Origin: Gemmataceae bacterium
GTDB lineage: Bacteria; Planctomycetota; Planctomycetia; Gemmatales; Gemmataceae
DNA length: 12,587 nucleotides
NCBI GenBank assembly: GCA_020847555.1
Contig: JADLBT010000336.1
Span: 1 to 12,587, forward strand
Direction of reading: 5' to 3'
The notes beneath the pieces are model-generated. The model made no database searches. It was given only the letters and a program-made list of their open reading frames with translations, and was not told where the DNA came from. Below are positions 1 to 6,541 of this stretch, piece by piece; the first letter of the stretch is position 1; each line of letters opens with the position of its first letter. The position numbers were made by a program, and so were the translations under genes.

Positions 1-40
1 TATCCTGGAGCTACCGGACCAAACGCCGTAGCAAGCATTC

Positions 41-90
41 TGTCCGAGCCCGAAGCGTCAGCGCGCGTCGAGCCTTCTCCCGCGCTTGGC
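41..90. repeat. Candidate interspersed intergenic repeat
   Basis: The stretch has the form 'gagcccgaagcg...gtcgagccttctccc...gcgcttggcgcg' and contains a short stem, AGCGCG (60-65) with CGCGCT (81-86). It resembles the palindromic 'gcccgaagcg / gtcgagccttctccc' elements that I recall as common between planctomycete genes. That is recollection, not a search. Frame 1 is open from base 1 to a TGA at 148-150, but its translation looks like the repeat rather than a protein, so I do not call a gene end here. Confidence 0.35.
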
Positions 91-135
91 GCGAGCGGAC
101 CAAAGGTGAGCGGCGTGGCCGTTTGGTCCGCTCGC
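91..135 (-). terminator. Perfect 14-bp hairpin just after the membrane protein gene
   Basis: GCGAGCGGACCAAA (91-104) and TTTGGTCCGCTCGC (122-135) are exact reverse complements around a 17-base loop. On the minus strand the stem begins one base after the TAA stop of the 137-976 gene. No T-tract follows on either strand, so it is not a canonical intrinsic terminator. It could be a terminator of the T-tract-poor kind, an mRNA 3'-end stabiliser, or a repeat. CGGACCAAA occurs once more at 15-23. Confidence 0.5.
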
Positions 136-136
136 C

Positions 137-976
137 TTAGCGGCCCTTGACCACTTCCAGTTCCTGAAGCATCGTGTGAATGAGCCTCAGTTTGCTGTCG
201 ATACCGAGGACGTTCGGCATCTCGAACTGCTGGGCGTTGGCGCCGGAGGTATGCACGGTCAGATCGCCGGACCCGAACCCGAGCGACCAGTGACGGAACA
301 GGGCGTCGCGGTGCTTCTTGACTACCATGCCGCGGGTGTCGTACACCTTCTCTCCGAGGCCGAGCGCATTGCGCACGCGGAGTTGGCCACGGGTGAAGAT
401 CATGTACGTCAGCCGATCGTACACCAGGAAGGTGAGCAGCCAGATGACGAAGAGGAAGCAAGAGATCAGCAGGTAGCCGGAGGCAGTGATGTGGATGTCG
501 ATACCCTGAATCGACCGCAGAATGAAATCCCACCATCCCAGGAGGGCGAACACGACGGTGAAGGCAATGAGGATAACAATCAGGAGGATCGAGTAGACCC
601 CGCGGAGCGGGATGTGCGTGATGATCACACAGCAGCACAGCGTCAACGTCCAGAAGATGCCCAGGTTATTGCTCGCCGCCATGCGAAGCCGGGGTTGGCC
701 GTATTCGTCGGTATCGAAGGCGGCCGGAAGCGATGCCCCCGCAGGGAAGATCAGCACGTTCTGCGGTCGGTCGGAACCCTCGACCCGCACCCCTTGCTTG
801 GCCACGGTCCCCGGCGGCAGGAACGCGATCGGCTCGCCTTGCCAGTACGTCAGCGCCGCCATCACGAACCCGACCGCCCAGAGCGGCCACCAGTAGAAGA
901 ACGGCGTGTGGCTGACGATGATCACCTTCTGCGGGCGCTCCCGCGAAGTCTGGCTGTCGGGGACCGCGCTTGACAT
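137..976 (-). CDS. Four-helix membrane protein with PH-like C-terminal domain
   Basis: A 279-residue integral membrane protein of unknown function. Hydrophobic segments lie at about 26-45, 104-122, 127-149 and 166-187. The first and second are separated by a loop of about 58 residues that is probably extracytoplasmic. Residues about 190-273 are polar and resemble a bacterial PH (DUF304-like) domain: strands, then 'SGDLTVHTSG', then 'FEMPNVLGIDSKLRLIHTML', matching the usual 'effipnv..p..v...I' ending. The domain should face the cytoplasm, consistent with the basic residues after helix 4. I chose the ATG at 974-976 because AGGAGG precedes it by 7 bases. An in-frame ATG at 1073-1075 adds 33 residues that lie partly in an inverted repeat and look non-coding. 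The gene stands alone, with a hairpin directly after its stop. The PH-like assignment rests on pattern only. Confidence 0.82.
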   Translation of the reverse strand: MSSAVPDSQTSRERPQKVIIVSHTPFFYWWPLWAVGFVMAALTYWQGEPIAFLPPGTVAKQGVRVEGSDRPQNVLIFPAGASLPAAFDTDEYGQPRLRMAASNNLGIFWTLTLCCCVIITHIPLRGVYSILLIVILIAFTVVFALLGWWDFILRSIQGIDIHITASGYLLISCFLFVIWLLTFLVYDRLTYMIFTRGQLRVRNALGLGEKVYDTRGMVVKKHRDALFRHWSLGFGSGDLTVHTSGANAQQFEMPNVLGIDSKLRLIHTMLQELEVVKGR

Positions 977-983
977 GGACAAA

Positions 984-989
984 CCTCCT
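984..989 (-). promoter_or_regulatory. Ribosome binding site fixing the 976 start
   Basis: The minus strand reads AGGAGG, then 7 bases (TTTGTCC), then ATG. This favours the 976 start over the longer open frame from 1075, which begins inside the loop of the long inverted repeat. Confidence 0.75.
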
Positions 990-1026
990 GCCTCGGTAGA
1001 CTGTTCTTCGTATGTGCCAGGAAGCT

Positions 1027-1115
1027 GTTTCCAAACGCTGCAGGAGGGGGCTCCGGCCCCCGATTTTTCAGGCAAACTCGGGGGGGTGGAGCCCCCTCCT
1101 GCGGCGTTTGGAAAC
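1027..1115. repeat. Long near-perfect inverted repeat (about 37-bp arms)
   Basis: The left arm (1027-1063) begins GTTTCCAAACGCTGCAGGAG and the right arm (1078-1115) ends CTCCTGCGGCGTTTGGAAAC. They are reverse complements apart from one T/G position near the outer end and a small difference in the central C/G run. The loop is 14 bases. Each arm carries a GGGGGCTCC/GGAGCCCCC core, and the left arm can also fold on itself (GGGGGCTCCGGCCCCC) and is followed by TTTTT at 1064-1068. It lies in the leader side of the membrane protein gene, 51 bases upstream of its start codon, and could be an interspersed palindromic element or a transcribed hairpin. No transposase is adjacent. A target-site duplication is not obvious. 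Confidence 0.75.
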
Positions 1116-1473
1116 GGTCGCTAAACGTGCCGGCCCGGGTCGATCAACGATGCACGGCATGCCGGCCGGCGCTCCAATCCCATCCCCAGTAGCCGCGCTG
1201 AGCACGATCTGGGTGATGTGCCAGTCCGCAGCCGCGAGGCGAACCGTGTGGTGCGGCCTGACCGATAGTGGCTGTTGGGGGCTTTTTCAGAACAGAACCC
1301 AGGACCAGACATCCACGGTGCAGAGATCTCGGAGTGAGTGTAACCTACGGCCAAACCTGGGGCCTGGCAAGGGTGGCCGGCGCCGGGCGGACGGCTAGAA
1401 AGACTCGGTCGCGGCGCCGACTCCCGCAACCGCCGCGCGGGGGCGCCGGGCTCTGTTCCGAGCGGAGGACACC
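1116..1473. other. Intergenic region without a recognisable gene
   Basis: The gap between divergently transcribed genes (outward from 976 and from 1474) holds the inverted repeat described separately. Beyond it I see no protein-like frame: short frames at 1121-1429 (-) and 1012-1398 (+) have low-complexity Arg/Ser/Pro translations and no ribosome binding site. Promoters for both flanking genes should lie here, but no convincing -35/-10 pair stands out. No tRNA or riboswitch fold was recognised. Confidence 0.5.
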
Positions 1474-2175
1474 ATGCGACGATTGCTACGGGCCGCGGCT
1501 CTCCTCGCCGTCTGCGCCGCGGGGTGGGCTGTCTCCACCCGTGCTGGCGGTCAGGCGGCCAGCGGCGAACTGCCGGTGCTGTTCCAGGACGATTTCGAGA
1601 AGGGCGCCGGCGCCTGGGAACCGACCGACGCGAAGGCGTGGAAGGTCGCCGACGGCGGCAAGGAACGCGGCAAGGTCTTCAACCAGTTCCGCCAGAGCGC
1701 CTACCAGCCGCCGCACCGCAGCCCACTCAACATCGCGTTGGTCAAGGGCGTCACGGTCGGCGATTTCGTCCTGGAGGCGCTCGTTCAGAGCACCGGCAAG
1801 GACGGAGCGCATCGCGACGTGTGTCTGTTCTTCGGCTACCAGGATCCGGCCCACTTCTACTACGTCCACCTCGGCAAGAAGACCGACGATCACGCCAACC
1901 AGATCTTCATCGTCAACGGCGCCGCCCGCAAGAAGATCTCGACGCAGACGACGCCCGGCACGCCCTGGAACGACCAGTGGCACCGGGTGAAGGTGGTGCG
2001 CACGGCGGGCGACGGGAAGATTGCGATCTACTTCGACGACATGAAAACGCCGGCCATGATCGCGACCGACCGGACGTTCACCTGGGGGCGCGTCGGGCTC
2101 GGGTCGTTCGACGACTCCGGCAACTGGGACGACGTCCGCCTGCGTGGGGTGCGCGTCGAGAGGAAGAAAGGTTGA
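1474..2175 (+). CDS. Secreted LamG/DUF1080-like protein
   Basis: A 233-residue exported protein, probably a concanavalin-like beta-sandwich. Residues 1-25 form a signal peptide: basic MRRLLR, an Ala/Leu-rich core, and likely cleavage near STRA-GG. From about 35 the body starts 'VLFQDDFEKGAGAWEP', the typical opening of LamG and DUF1080 (3-keto-disaccharide hydrolase-like) sandwiches. It continues with 'CLFFGYQDPAHFYYVHLG', 'HANQIFIVN', 'WHRVKVVR' and 'IYFDDMKTP', and ends with 'GLGSFDDSGNWDDVRLRGV', the closing strands of that fold. The family often binds or processes carbohydrate, but I cannot name catalytic residues here, so binding or a structural role is as likely. GGAGG precedes the ATG by 5 bases. 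It is the first gene of a plus-strand run; a hairpin lies in the 88-base gap before the next gene. Confidence 0.85.
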   Translation: MRRLLRAAALLAVCAAGWAVSTRAGGQAASGELPVLFQDDFEKGAGAWEPTDAKAWKVADGGKERGKVFNQFRQSAYQPPHRSPLNIALVKGVTVGDFVLEALVQSTGKDGAHRDVCLFFGYQDPAHFYYVHLGKKTDDHANQIFIVNGAARKKISTQTTPGTPWNDQWHRVKVVRTAGDGKIAIYFDDMKTPAMIATDRTFTWGRVGLGSFDDSGNWDDVRLRGVRVERKKG

Positions 2176-2191
2176 GCGTCCCCGTCCGAAC

Positions 2192-2229
2192 GGTTGCGGG
2201 GTGGTGTGCCGCATCACCGCCCCACAACC
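2192..2229 (+). terminator. Strong 15-bp hairpin between two co-directional genes
   Basis: GGTTGCGGGGTGGTG (2192-2206) pairs with CACCGCCCCACAACC (2215-2229) around an 8-base loop. The only imperfections are two positions that pair as G-U or A-C in RNA. It follows the stop of the LamG-like gene by 16 bases and precedes the propeller gene start by 34. No T-tract follows. It may be a leaky terminator or a processing/stability hairpin that sets unequal expression of the two genes. Confidence 0.5.
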
Positions 2230-2263
2230 TGCTCAGCTCACCCAAACTCATTCGAGATCACTT

Positions 2264-3169
2264 ATGCGATGGCTCCTCGCACTGGCCGCACTGATCGTCC
2301 TTGCCGCGCCTGCCAAGGCTCCGCCGGTGCCGCCGGAATCGCCCTTCGCGAAGGGCGAGGCGATTGAACTCGACCGCGTCATTCCGGCCAACGAGCGCGG
2401 CATCCTGTGCCTGACGCTCGCTGACCGCGGGCGCGTCTACGGCGGCACCACCGGTCGCGCCGCTCACCTGTTCGTCTACGACCCGGCCGCGGGCACGGCG
2501 CAAAGCCTGGCGCGCCTCGACGGAGGCGTCGGCTTTGCCCACGCGCTGGTGCGCCTGCCCGACGGCTCGCTGATCGGCGGCACGCAGGCTGACCCGACCG
2601 GCATCGCGGTCCGCACCGACCTCAAGGCGGTCGGCCGGCTCTACCGCTTCACCGTCGCCGACGGCAAGCCGGCGAAGGTCGAGGATCTCGGCGTGCCGGT
2701 TCCGGGGCAGGGCATCTACACCCTCGCTTACGACGAGCCATCGCACACCATCGTCGGCAATACCTGGCCCGATGGCCACTTCTTCACCTGCGACCTGAAG
2801 GCCCGCACGTTCAAGGATCACGGCGCCATCGCCGGCTACCGCACCTTCGAGGAGCCGCGCCACGCCGCCGACCTGAACCGCGGCACGAAGGAGCAGGTCA
2901 GCTACCCGCGCCAGGTGTCGCGCGCCATCGTGGTCGATCCGGGCACGGGCGCCTACACCGCCGGCGCCAGGGGCGTGCTGTATCGCTACGACTTCCAGGC
3001 GAAACGGTTGGAGAAACTTGCTCTCAGCCTGCCCGCCTCCGCCGGGCGCGAGCCGTGGACCAGTCTCGACGCTGCCGTCCTGCACCAGCGCAGGGGCGAG
3101 GATGGCGATTACTCGTCCATCGTCGGCGGGACTTCCGACGGGCACCTCTTCGAGCTGCGTATCCACTGA
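2264..3169 (+). CDS. Secreted beta-propeller-like protein, first of a pair
   Basis: A 301-residue exported protein of unknown function. Residues 1-19 are a clear signal peptide (MRWLLALAALIVLAAPAKA). The mature part shows at least five blade-like units of the form 'small-h-h-Gly-Gly-Thr ... Gly-x-h-aromatic-x-h-Asp': about 57-73 ('GRVYGGTTG...FVYDP'), 101-131, 161-179 ('HTIVGNTWPDGHFFTCDL'), 229-245 ('GVLYRYDFQ') and 284-300 ('SSIVGGTSDGHLFEL'). This fits a YVTN/SMP-30-like propeller. No catalytic or metal site is evident. I start at the ATG that begins the signal peptide. The in-frame ATG at 2144 overlaps the previous gene and gives a non-protein-like leader. The ribosome binding site is weak (GAGA). 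It ends at UGA 3167-3169; the next gene starts 9 bases later in the same frame. Confidence 0.8.
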   Translation: MRWLLALAALIVLAAPAKAPPVPPESPFAKGEAIELDRVIPANERGILCLTLADRGRVYGGTTGRAAHLFVYDPAAGTAQSLARLDGGVGFAHALVRLPDGSLIGGTQADPTGIAVRTDLKAVGRLYRFTVADGKPAKVEDLGVPVPGQGIYTLAYDEPSHTIVGNTWPDGHFFTCDLKARTFKDHGAIAGYRTFEEPRHAADLNRGTKEQVSYPRQVSRAIVVDPGTGAYTAGARGVLYRYDFQAKRLEKLALSLPASAGREPWTSLDAAVLHQRRGEDGDYSSIVGGTSDGHLFELRIH

Positions 3170-3178
3170 AAGGACGAC

Positions 3179-4783
3179 ATGGCGCTCCGCCCGCGCGGCC
3201 GCCCGCATGCGCAGGGGACGATTCAGGGGTTGGTGTGGCGCCGCGGCGCCAAGGGGGGCGGTGGTGGCGGGGGAGGGGGCGGCAAAGGGTTCGGGAAGGG
3301 TGGGAAGGGGCATGAGTTCGTTGGCGTCGTCGGTGAGCGCGAGGGCATGCCGCGCGGCTTCACGTCCGCGCACGGCGGCGCAACCTCGGCCCTCGTCCCG
3401 CACGGCATCCCCCACGCGGACGGCCAGCCGAGCATGGTCGGCTTCGGGGCGATGGTCTGCGACGAGCGCGGCACCATCTACGCGGGCGAGCACGACCGCA
3501 TCGGCCGCCTGGTGCGCTACGATTCCGAGCCGGCCGCGAAGCCCGCGCGCAAGGCGGTCCCGATCCAACCCACGCTCGACGAGGGCAGCGACCCCGACGC
3601 TCCGCGGACACTGATGTGCTTTGTCGTCTTCGCGCCGGAGGGGACGACGACGGACGGCTCCGGCTACACCGCCATCAACGTCGGCCGCGACGGCAAGGTT
3701 TATGTCGGCGCGACGCGCTACGGCGGTTATGCATGGCTGTTGCGCTTTGACCCGCGCACCCGCAAGCACTTCATGGAGAAGGTGGTGAATCTGCGGCAGC
3801 TGACCGGCGAGATGCTGGCCGGCATCAGCACGCAGGGGAAGATCCACGGGCTGATCGTCATCGGGCCGGACGGCCGCATCTGGTTCGTCAGCAAGCAGGC
3901 GCACGAGATCTTCGAGACGCGGCCCGAGTACGCGGAGGACCGCCGGGGCTACCCCGGCGGCCACCTGTGCTACTACGACGCGAAGACGGGCTTCAGCCGC
4001 AGCATGGGCATCCTCAAGCAGCACGAGGGCTTGATGGGCGGGGTGATGGACGCGCAGCGCAACCGCCTCTACTACCGGACCGAACCGAAGAACCTGTTTC
4101 TGACCTACGACGTCGCGACCGGCAAGGTCGAGGAGCGCGGGCACGTCGGCGCGGCGTGCCGCTACATGGCGATCGGCAAGGACGGGGCGGTCTACACCAC
4201 CGGCCGTGGCGACTACCTGTGCCGGTACGACCCGCAGACCGGGTACGTCGAGGATCTGAAGGTGCGCGTCGAGGGTCCAGGGCACTACAGCGCCCCTTAC
4301 GTCATCCGCATGGGGCCGAACGGCAAGCTGTACGGCGCCGGCATCGCCCACCCGTGGGTCATGGAGTTCGACGTCGCCAACTGCAAGAAGGGACCGTTCC
4401 CCGAGGTGACGGTGCGCAACGTGGCGCCGGCGGCGCCGCGCGGCATGCCGGCGCAGGACATCCACGCGGGCGTGTTCGGCAAGGACGGCAAGTTCTACTA
4501 CTCGCTCGCGACGAAGGGGCCGCTGGAGAAGGGCGGCAAGGCCCAGCCGCACCTGCGCCTGATGCGCTTCGATCCGGCGGCGCGGAAGACCGAGACGGTC
4601 GGCGTGCCGGACCTGTCGAAGCTGGACGAGAGCAAGGTGCGCCACGCCTACACGCGCAACGACCGTTACAAGATGGACTACATTCAGGGCATGGCGGTTG
4701 GGGAGGACGGGTCGCTGTACGTGATGGACATCTACCCGCAGCTGAACGTGGTGTGTTTCCCGAAGCTGACGGCGCCGAAATAG
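3179..4783 (+). CDS. Large beta-propeller-like protein, second of a pair, no signal peptide
   Basis: A 534-residue protein of unknown function with about eight blade-like units, at roughly 98-117 ('GTIYAGEHDRIGRLVRYD'), 172-194, 232-265, 295-315 ('NRLYYRTEPKNLFLTYD'), 337-355 ('YLCRYDPQTG'), 382-400, 437-465 and 511-530. The units match those of the preceding gene, so the two are probably related propellers. Residues 1-50 differ: basic, no hydrophobic core, and a Gly-rich tract at about 25-44 encoded by a G-rich stretch. There is thus no signal peptide, odd beside an exported partner. AAAGGA precedes the ATG by 4 bases, giving a plausible start with translation coupled to the upstream stop. 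The frame equals that of the upstream gene, so only one UGA prevents an 839-residue exported fusion. Function is open; enzyme motifs are not visible. Confidence 0.82.
   Translation: MALRPRGRPHAQGTIQGLVWRRGAKGGGGGGGGGGKGFGKGGKGHEFVGVVGEREGMPRGFTSAHGGATSALVPHGIPHADGQPSMVGFGAMVCDERGTIYAGEHDRIGRLVRYDSEPAAKPARKAVPIQPTLDEGSDPDAPRTLMCFVVFAPEGTTTDGSGYTAINVGRDGKVYVGATRYGGYAWLLRFDPRTRKHFMEKVVNLRQLTGEMLAGISTQGKIHGLIVIGPDGRIWFVSKQAHEIFETRPEYAEDRRGYPGGHLCYYDAKTGFSRSMGILKQHEGLMGGVMDAQRNRLYYRTEPKNLFLTYDVATGKVEERGHVGAACRYMAIGKDGAVYTTGRGDYLCRYDPQTGYVEDLKVRVEGPGHYSAPYVIRMGPNGKLYGAGIAHPWVMEFDVANCKKGPFPEVTVRNVAPAAPRGMPAQDIHAGVFGKDGKFYYSLATKGPLEKGGKAQPHLRLMRFDPAARKTETVGVPDLSKLDESKVRHAYTRNDRYKMDYIQGMAVGEDGSLYVMDIYPQLNVVCFPKLTAPK
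3287..3310 (+). other. G-quadruplex-type motif in the coding strand
   Basis: Five runs of three or more G (3287-3289, 3293-3295, 3298-3300, 3302-3304, 3307-3310) with loops of 3, 2, 1 and 2 bases satisfy the usual quadruplex pattern. Longer G-runs lie just upstream at 3253-3258, 3269-3273 and 3275-3279. The tract encodes the Gly/Lys-rich segment near the N-terminus of the second propeller protein and would be present in its mRNA. Confidence 0.5.
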
Positions 4784-4922
4784 CCGGGGCCGCCTGCTCA
4801 GACCGATTCGATGACGTAGCAGTGACGCTGGCCGAGGAGACAGACGACGTTTCCGGGACGATCAATGATGACAGCCAGTCAAACTGATCGGGATGCGGTG
4901 AATCGACCGGGTGCGATAAACC

Positions 4923-6419
4923 TCACGGCGCAGGCATATAGGGGTTCCCAGGCGAGATCGCTACGGCCGGCAGCGCGTTGGCCGAAACCGGCACGTCACG
5001 CAAGGTGAACGGCACGTCGAGCGACACGACCACCGGCCCGCTGCACACCAACCGCGCTGGTTCCGGTGCGCCCGGGGTAAGCGGGCAGCGCACAACGAAC
5101 TCCAGCAGCAATCCGCCGTTCGGATTCGGGATCAGTGCTCGTTTCGTCGTCCGCGCCAGGACGTTCCCCTTCGCGTCGAGCAGCGCCATCTCCGCCAGCG
5201 GCGACCGGTCGGTGCCGCGTACCCAGAGGACGCCCTTGCGATTGCGGACGACCTGGAACCCCGCCGCGCCCTGCCCTCCCTGGGGCTGTACCCGGACGCA
5301 GACCTCGACGGCGCCAGCGTCGCGCGTCACGCGCAGCACCGTCGCGAACCGCCCCGAGTCGTCGCGCACCGTCGTGCCCTGCGACTGCAACACGTCGTCC
5401 ACCACGAGGAGTTTGCGCGTCGTCGGCAGGCGCACGGTCACAATGCCCTCGACCTCCTTCAACCGCGCCGACGGCAGCTTACCCGGGCTCAACCGGACTG
5501 GAAGGGTGGCGAACCCCGAGACGGGCGCCGTCGGCTGGCCGGAGACGCCATCCCAGAGGGCGACACGGCCTGGGGTGTTCAGGGTGGGATCGGGCGGGCC
5601 GACGACCTCGGCGGCTACCTGCCGCAGCATCTGACCGCGGTCGTCCACGGCGCGGGTGATGCGCACCGCCGCCGCACCGCTCCACAGTCGGCGCGGCTCG
5701 GGACGCACCTCGACCACGAAACCCGTTTCACCCGCTGCTGGTTCTCCGCGCGCCCTACCAGGCCACGATGGCGGCAGCACGACGTCCAGCCGCAGCAGGC
5801 CGGCGCGGAACGTCGGCAGCGGCCGGCCCGGTTTGTCGGACAGGCGGACCGGCGCCCCCGCGGCGTCGCCGGTCAGCACCTCGGCCTCGTCGGGGTAGGG
5901 GAAGCGGCTCAGTCCGGCGATCCCTGCCGGCTGCAGGGCAAGGTTCGCCGCCAGGCAGAGGCGGTCGAGCGCTTCCCAGAAGGTCATCTCGCCGGTGTCG
6001 AGGGTGACGCGGGTTGCCGGGCTCTTGATCGGCTCGGAGAACGCGACGTCCTCGGGGGCGAGTCCCGCCTGGGCTGTCAGAGCACGAATCGCCTCTTGCA
6101 TCGTCGCACCCTTCAGGTTCAGGCGGACGCGCTTACCGGCGAGCAGGCGGGCGGCCTCCACATGACGCTCGATGAGCGGGATGAGCTGCTCGGCCCGGCG
6201 GCGCACCTCCGGCTCGGAGCCGCGAGCGGCCTGGCGCAGGGCCGGCAGGGCCGCCTCACCGAGTGCTTGCAGTTGTCGCGCCGCCGCCTCGCGCTCGGCG
6301 TAGCGGGCGCTCCCCAGACGCTGAACGAGTCGCGCCGGAGCGGTTTCCCCACCTTCCGCAGGCGCCCGCATTGAAACCAGCGCCAGGACGCAGGCCAGGC
6401 CGAGAGAAACGCCTCGCAT
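4923..6419 (-). CDS. Exported HEAT-like / secretin-N-like (STN) protein
   Basis: A 498-residue protein with a signal peptide at 1-21 (MRGVSLGLACVLALVSMRAPA). Residues about 28-86 form one or two HEAT-like helical hairpins ('AEREAAARQLQALGEAALPA', 'EVRRRAEQLI'). Residues about 97-165 hold two beta-alpha half-units of the secretin/TonB short N-terminal type: 'VRLNLKGATMQEAIRALTAQ' (98-117) and 'VTLDTGEMTFWEALDRLC' (138-155). The remaining 330 residues look like beta-sandwich material and carry no recognisable secretin barrel or TonB receptor. The protein therefore probably works in the periplasm in protein-protein contact, but partner and role are unknown. The start is the signal-peptide ATG; upstream GGGGAACGAG is only a modest ribosome binding site. 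It lies 122 bases downstream of the TIGR03067 gene with a hairpin between them, so co-transcription is uncertain. It converges on the propeller gene. Confidence 0.8.
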   Translation of the reverse strand: MRGVSLGLACVLALVSMRAPAEGGETAPARLVQRLGSARYAEREAAARQLQALGEAALPALRQAARGSEPEVRRRAEQLIPLIERHVEAARLLAGKRVRLNLKGATMQEAIRALTAQAGLAPEDVAFSEPIKSPATRVTLDTGEMTFWEALDRLCLAANLALQPAGIAGLSRFPYPDEAEVLTGDAAGAPVRLSDKPGRPLPTFRAGLLRLDVVLPPSWPGRARGEPAAGETGFVVEVRPEPRRLWSGAAAVRITRAVDDRGQMLRQVAAEVVGPPDPTLNTPGRVALWDGVSGQPTAPVSGFATLPVRLSPGKLPSARLKEVEGIVTVRLPTTRKLLVVDDVLQSQGTTVRDDSGRFATVLRVTRDAGAVEVCVRVQPQGGQGAAGFQVVRNRKGVLWVRGTDRSPLAEMALLDAKGNVLARTTKRALIPNPNGGLLLEFVVRCPLTPGAPEPARLVCSGPVVVSLDVPFTLRDVPVSANALPAVAISPGNPYMPAP

Positions 6420-6447
6420 GTCTCGTTCCCCGTGGTCCGAACTGATG

Positions 6448-6476
6448 GCCCCGCCACGGCTACCCGTGTGCGGGGC
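6448..6476 (-). terminator. GC-rich hairpin between two minus-strand genes
   Basis: GCCCCGC+CACGG (6448-6459) pairs with CCGTG (6464-6468) and GCGGGGC (6470-6476), with a 4-base loop and a single bulged T at 6469. It lies between the stop of the TIGR03067 gene and the start of the HEAT/STN gene. No T-tract follows on the minus strand, so it may be a terminator of weak type or an RNA-processing structure. Confidence 0.45.
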
Positions 6477-6541
6477 TCCTGAATTGGACGCGGCGAAGGC
6501 CGGAAGTGTTCCGCGAGATGACGGGAGAGGGAGTTCTCCCG

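Noticed and set aside
990..1040. TTGGAA-16-TACGAA as a minus-strand promoter for the membrane protein gene
   Set aside because: Only about four and three matches to the sigma-70 boxes, and the -35 would lie inside the inverted repeat arm; too weak to annotate.
1121..1429. Possible small gene on the minus strand in the large gap
   Set aside because: No ribosome binding site, Arg/Ser/Pro-rich translation, and the end overlaps bases beside the inverted repeat. I also considered a transposase remnant but saw no DDE or HTH motif.
3167..3169. UGA as a selenocysteine codon
   Set aside because: No convincing SECIS-like stem-loop directly follows, and the surrounding residues are not those of a known selenoprotein. 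A stop followed by a coupled start explains the sequence.
2258..4645. A 795-codon open frame on the minus strand spanning both propeller genes
   Set aside because: Its translation is rich in Arg, Ala, Val and Asp without domains. Opposite-strand frames stay open by default where third codon positions are nearly always G or C. The plus strand carries a signal peptide, blade repeats and ribosome binding sites.
4784..4922. Terminator expected between the convergent propeller and HEAT/STN genes
   Set aside because: I looked for a stem followed by a T-run on either strand and found nothing convincing in these 139 bases.
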